From Temperatibacter marinus (GTDB lineage Bacteria; Pseudomonadota; Alphaproteobacteria; Sphingomonadales; Kordiimonadaceae), in assembly GCF_031598375.1 (NCBI RefSeq), contig NZ_CP123872.1, forward strand, positions 3,120,800-3,184,799: a stretch of 64,000 bases of DNA, given 5' to 3'. Position 1 is the stretch's first letter. The number at the start of each line of letters is the position of its first letter. Shown piece by piece: positions 62,427 through 64,000 of the stretch. The position numbers and the translations under genes are program-made. Below the pieces are notes generated by a model. That model was given only the letters and a program-made list of their open reading frames with translations, searched no databases and was not told the origin of the DNA.

Positions 62427-63833
62427 TTATGCAACCTGGGCAGCAGTAAGCGCCTCTGCAGCGGGTCCCATCATCAAGATTTGCTCCATCAATTGATATG
62501 TTTCTGGCAAAGTGGAGCTGTCTTCTTTCCACTGACCCAAAAATTCTTCAAAAGGGGCAAAATATTGTATGGCAGCATCAACTTCTGGGTTGGTGCCTGG
62601 ACGATAAGCACCAAGCCTGATCATCTCTTCCATGTCGTTATAGATTGAAAGATATCTTTTTGCTTCACGAATGAGTAAATTCTCATGGCCTGAGTTGCAG
62701 GCAGGCATTGTACGAGAGACTGATTTCAAGACATTAATGGCTGGGTATCGACCACGCTCAGCAATTGCACGCTCCATAACAATATGGCCGTCTAAAATAC
62801 CCCGTACAGCATCTGCCACAGGTTCATTGTGGTCATCGCCGTCAACAAGCACTGTGAACAAACCAGTGATGTTACCGACACCTTTTGGGCCGGGACCAGC
62901 GCGTTCTAATAATCTTGGAAGCTCACTAAATACCGTTGGAGTATACCCCTTACTTGTCGGTGGTTCACCCCCTGCCAGGCCGATTTCACGTTGGGCCATC
63001 GCAAAGCGCGTGATACTATCCATGAGGCACATCACATGTGCCCCTTGATCTCGGAAATATTCAGAAACCGCCATCGTCGCATAAGCTGCCTGGCGTCGCA
63101 TTAAAGCAGATTCATCTGACGTCGCAACAATGACGACAGAGCGAGCCAATCCTTCAGGGCCCAGATCATCTTCAATAAATTCCTGAACTTCACGGCCCCG
63201 CTCACCGATCAGACCAATGACATTCACCTCGGCACTTGAATAGCGCGAAATCATTGACATAAGAACAGATTTTCCAACACCAGATCCAGCAAAAATACCC
63301 ATTCGCTGTCCTTCACAGCAACTGGCAAAACTATTAAGGGCACGCACCCCTAAATCAATTTTCGATCCCACACGTTGTCTGGTACTAGCAAGTGGCGGTG
63401 AAGCTTTAACGGAAACTGCGTGCAACCCCTCCCCAATGGGACCTTTGCCATCAATGGGCTCACCAAAGGCATTGATCACACGCCCCAGCCATGCATTCGA
63501 CGGCCGTAAGACTGTTTCAGATTGCTGTAGATAGGCTTTGCAACCGATACCAATACCATCAAGAGCATTATAGGGCATCGCCAATAAGGTATTATCCCTA
63601 AAGCCAACGACCTCACAAACAACTCTTTGACCGCTGCGCCCATCAATGATGAGGCGACTGCCAATAGATGTATGATGTTCAATGCCTGAAATTTCGAGAA
63701 GGAGGCCCTGAATCCCTCTGACCGTCCCATAGAGATGGTGGTTCTGAATTCTGCCGATTTCCTGAGCTAATGTAAGCACAAAATCCCTCTCGAATGAAAT
63801 GAGTTTCTGGTAACAATAATACCCAACACTCAT
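62427..63833 (-). CDS. fliI: Flagellar type III export ATPase
   Basis: This 468-residue F1-beta-like ATPase has the P-loop GIFAGSGVGKSVLMSMI near residue 190. The catalytic-type segment ALMRRQAAYATMAVSEYFRDQ follows (given in part), then VMCLMDSITRFAMAQREIGL and GEPPTSKGYTPTVFSELPRL. It powers flagellar protein export with FliH and FliJ. Its promoter should lie in 63834-64000. Confidence 0.94.
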   Translation of the reverse strand: MSVGYYCYQKLISFERDFVLTLAQEIGRIQNHHLYGTVRGIQGLLLEISGIEHHTSIGSRLIIDGRSGQRVVCEVVGFRDNTLLAMPYNALDGIGIGCKAYLQQSETVLRPSNAWLGRVINAFGEPIDGKGPIGEGLHAVSVKASPPLASTRQRVGSKIDLGVRALNSFASCCEGQRMGIFAGSGVGKSVLMSMISRYSSAEVNVIGLIGERGREVQEFIEDDLGPEGLARSVVIVATSDESALMRRQAAYATMAVSEYFRDQGAHVMCLMDSITRFAMAQREIGLAGGEPPTSKGYTPTVFSELPRLLERAGPGPKGVGNITGLFTVLVDGDDHNEPVADAVRGILDGHIVMERAIAERGRYPAINVLKSVSRTMPACNSGHENLLIREAKRYLSIYNDMEEMIRLGAYRPGTNPEVDAAIQYFAPFEEFLGQWKEDSSTLPETYQLMEQILMMGPAAEALTAAQVA

Positions 63834-64000
63834 TAACGAATTGTAAATGAAAATTAATTTATAGTCTATCTCAATTTAGATCTTTGAGTGACTATTCGCC
63901 TTGTAGATGGATTTTTCCCTTGGATATTTAAACAACACTAGTTACGATTAATTTAGATAATGACTATTCAGTGATTATCTTCGCATTTAGGAGGGTGTTA
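63834..64000. promoter_or_regulatory. Upstream region of fliI at the window edge
   Basis: This is an AT-rich non-coding stretch. It contains TTAA-type words spaced about 7 bases apart (63833-63847), a weak resemblance to CtrA sites. AGGAGGG near 63992 on the plus strand could be the ribosome binding site of a gene starting beyond the edge. Nothing else was identified. Confidence 0.35.

Noticed and set aside
63833..63847. CtrA binding site at the start of fliI
   Set aside because: Only a partial match, and it overlaps the start codon; such TTAA words are frequent in this AT-rich stretch.

Overview
The window looks like chromosomal DNA of an alphaproteobacterium of moderate to low GC content. 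The best evidence is a SciP (DUF1153) homologue next to flagellar genes and a FlbD-type sigma-54 activator, a combination typical of CtrA-controlled alphaproteobacteria. The exact order (Kordiimonadales-like is one guess) cannot be settled from sequence reading alone.

Positions 1-22540 are a carbohydrate region. After the tail of a probable glycosyltransferase, a membrane protein and a glycerate 2-kinase, there is a LacI-controlled block: two sugar isomerase/epimerase-like TIM barrels, an MFS symporter, the LacI regulator, a Tat-exported small subunit with a GMC oxidoreductase, and a DUF1080 (3-keto-glycoside hydrolase-like) protein. Next come a gluconolactonase / GntP permease / GH5 operon, gluconokinase, a second GMC/small-subunit pair, a renalase-like flavoprotein, a ThuA-domain protein and a CBM20-like secreted protein. 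Together they fit periplasmic oxidation of glycosides and sugar acids, followed by uptake and phosphorylation. At 20.3 kb a truncated tryptophan halogenase and a truncated ROK gene abut head to tail, marking a deletion scar. A polysaccharide deacetylase and an EEP-family hydrolase close the region.

Positions 22592-39084 are a composite genomic island in the 3' end of a tRNA-Met(CAT) gene. Three copies of the tRNA 3' end (22592, 26200 and 39058) split it into two tandem elements. The left element (3.6 kb) holds a NADAR gene flanked by near-perfect 30-bp inverted repeats, two unrecognised proteins and a relic of an integrase start. The right element (12.9 kb) is an integrative mobilizable element. 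It has a large tyrosine integrase, a MOBC-like relaxase, a VirD4/TraG-like coupling ATPase, a very highly structured 630-nt non-coding block ending in 13-bp iterons, and a compact four-gene putative defence operon: OLD-family ATPase/TOPRIM nuclease, UvrD-like helicase, HEPN protein and PD-(D/E)XK-like protein. The first two genes resemble Gabija; the last two would extend it.

Positions 39140-64000 return to core chromosome: the tRNA promoter, a degenerate receiver protein, mnmA, then flagellar genes. Those are fliK-flgD-flgE (preceded by a sigma-54 promoter), sciP, fliF-fliG-fliH-fliN-motA-flbD-flhA-flhF-flhG, a second FliK-like protein, and fliJ-fliI on the minus strand. A DMT transporter and a class III aminotransferase are inserted between the two flagellar blocks.
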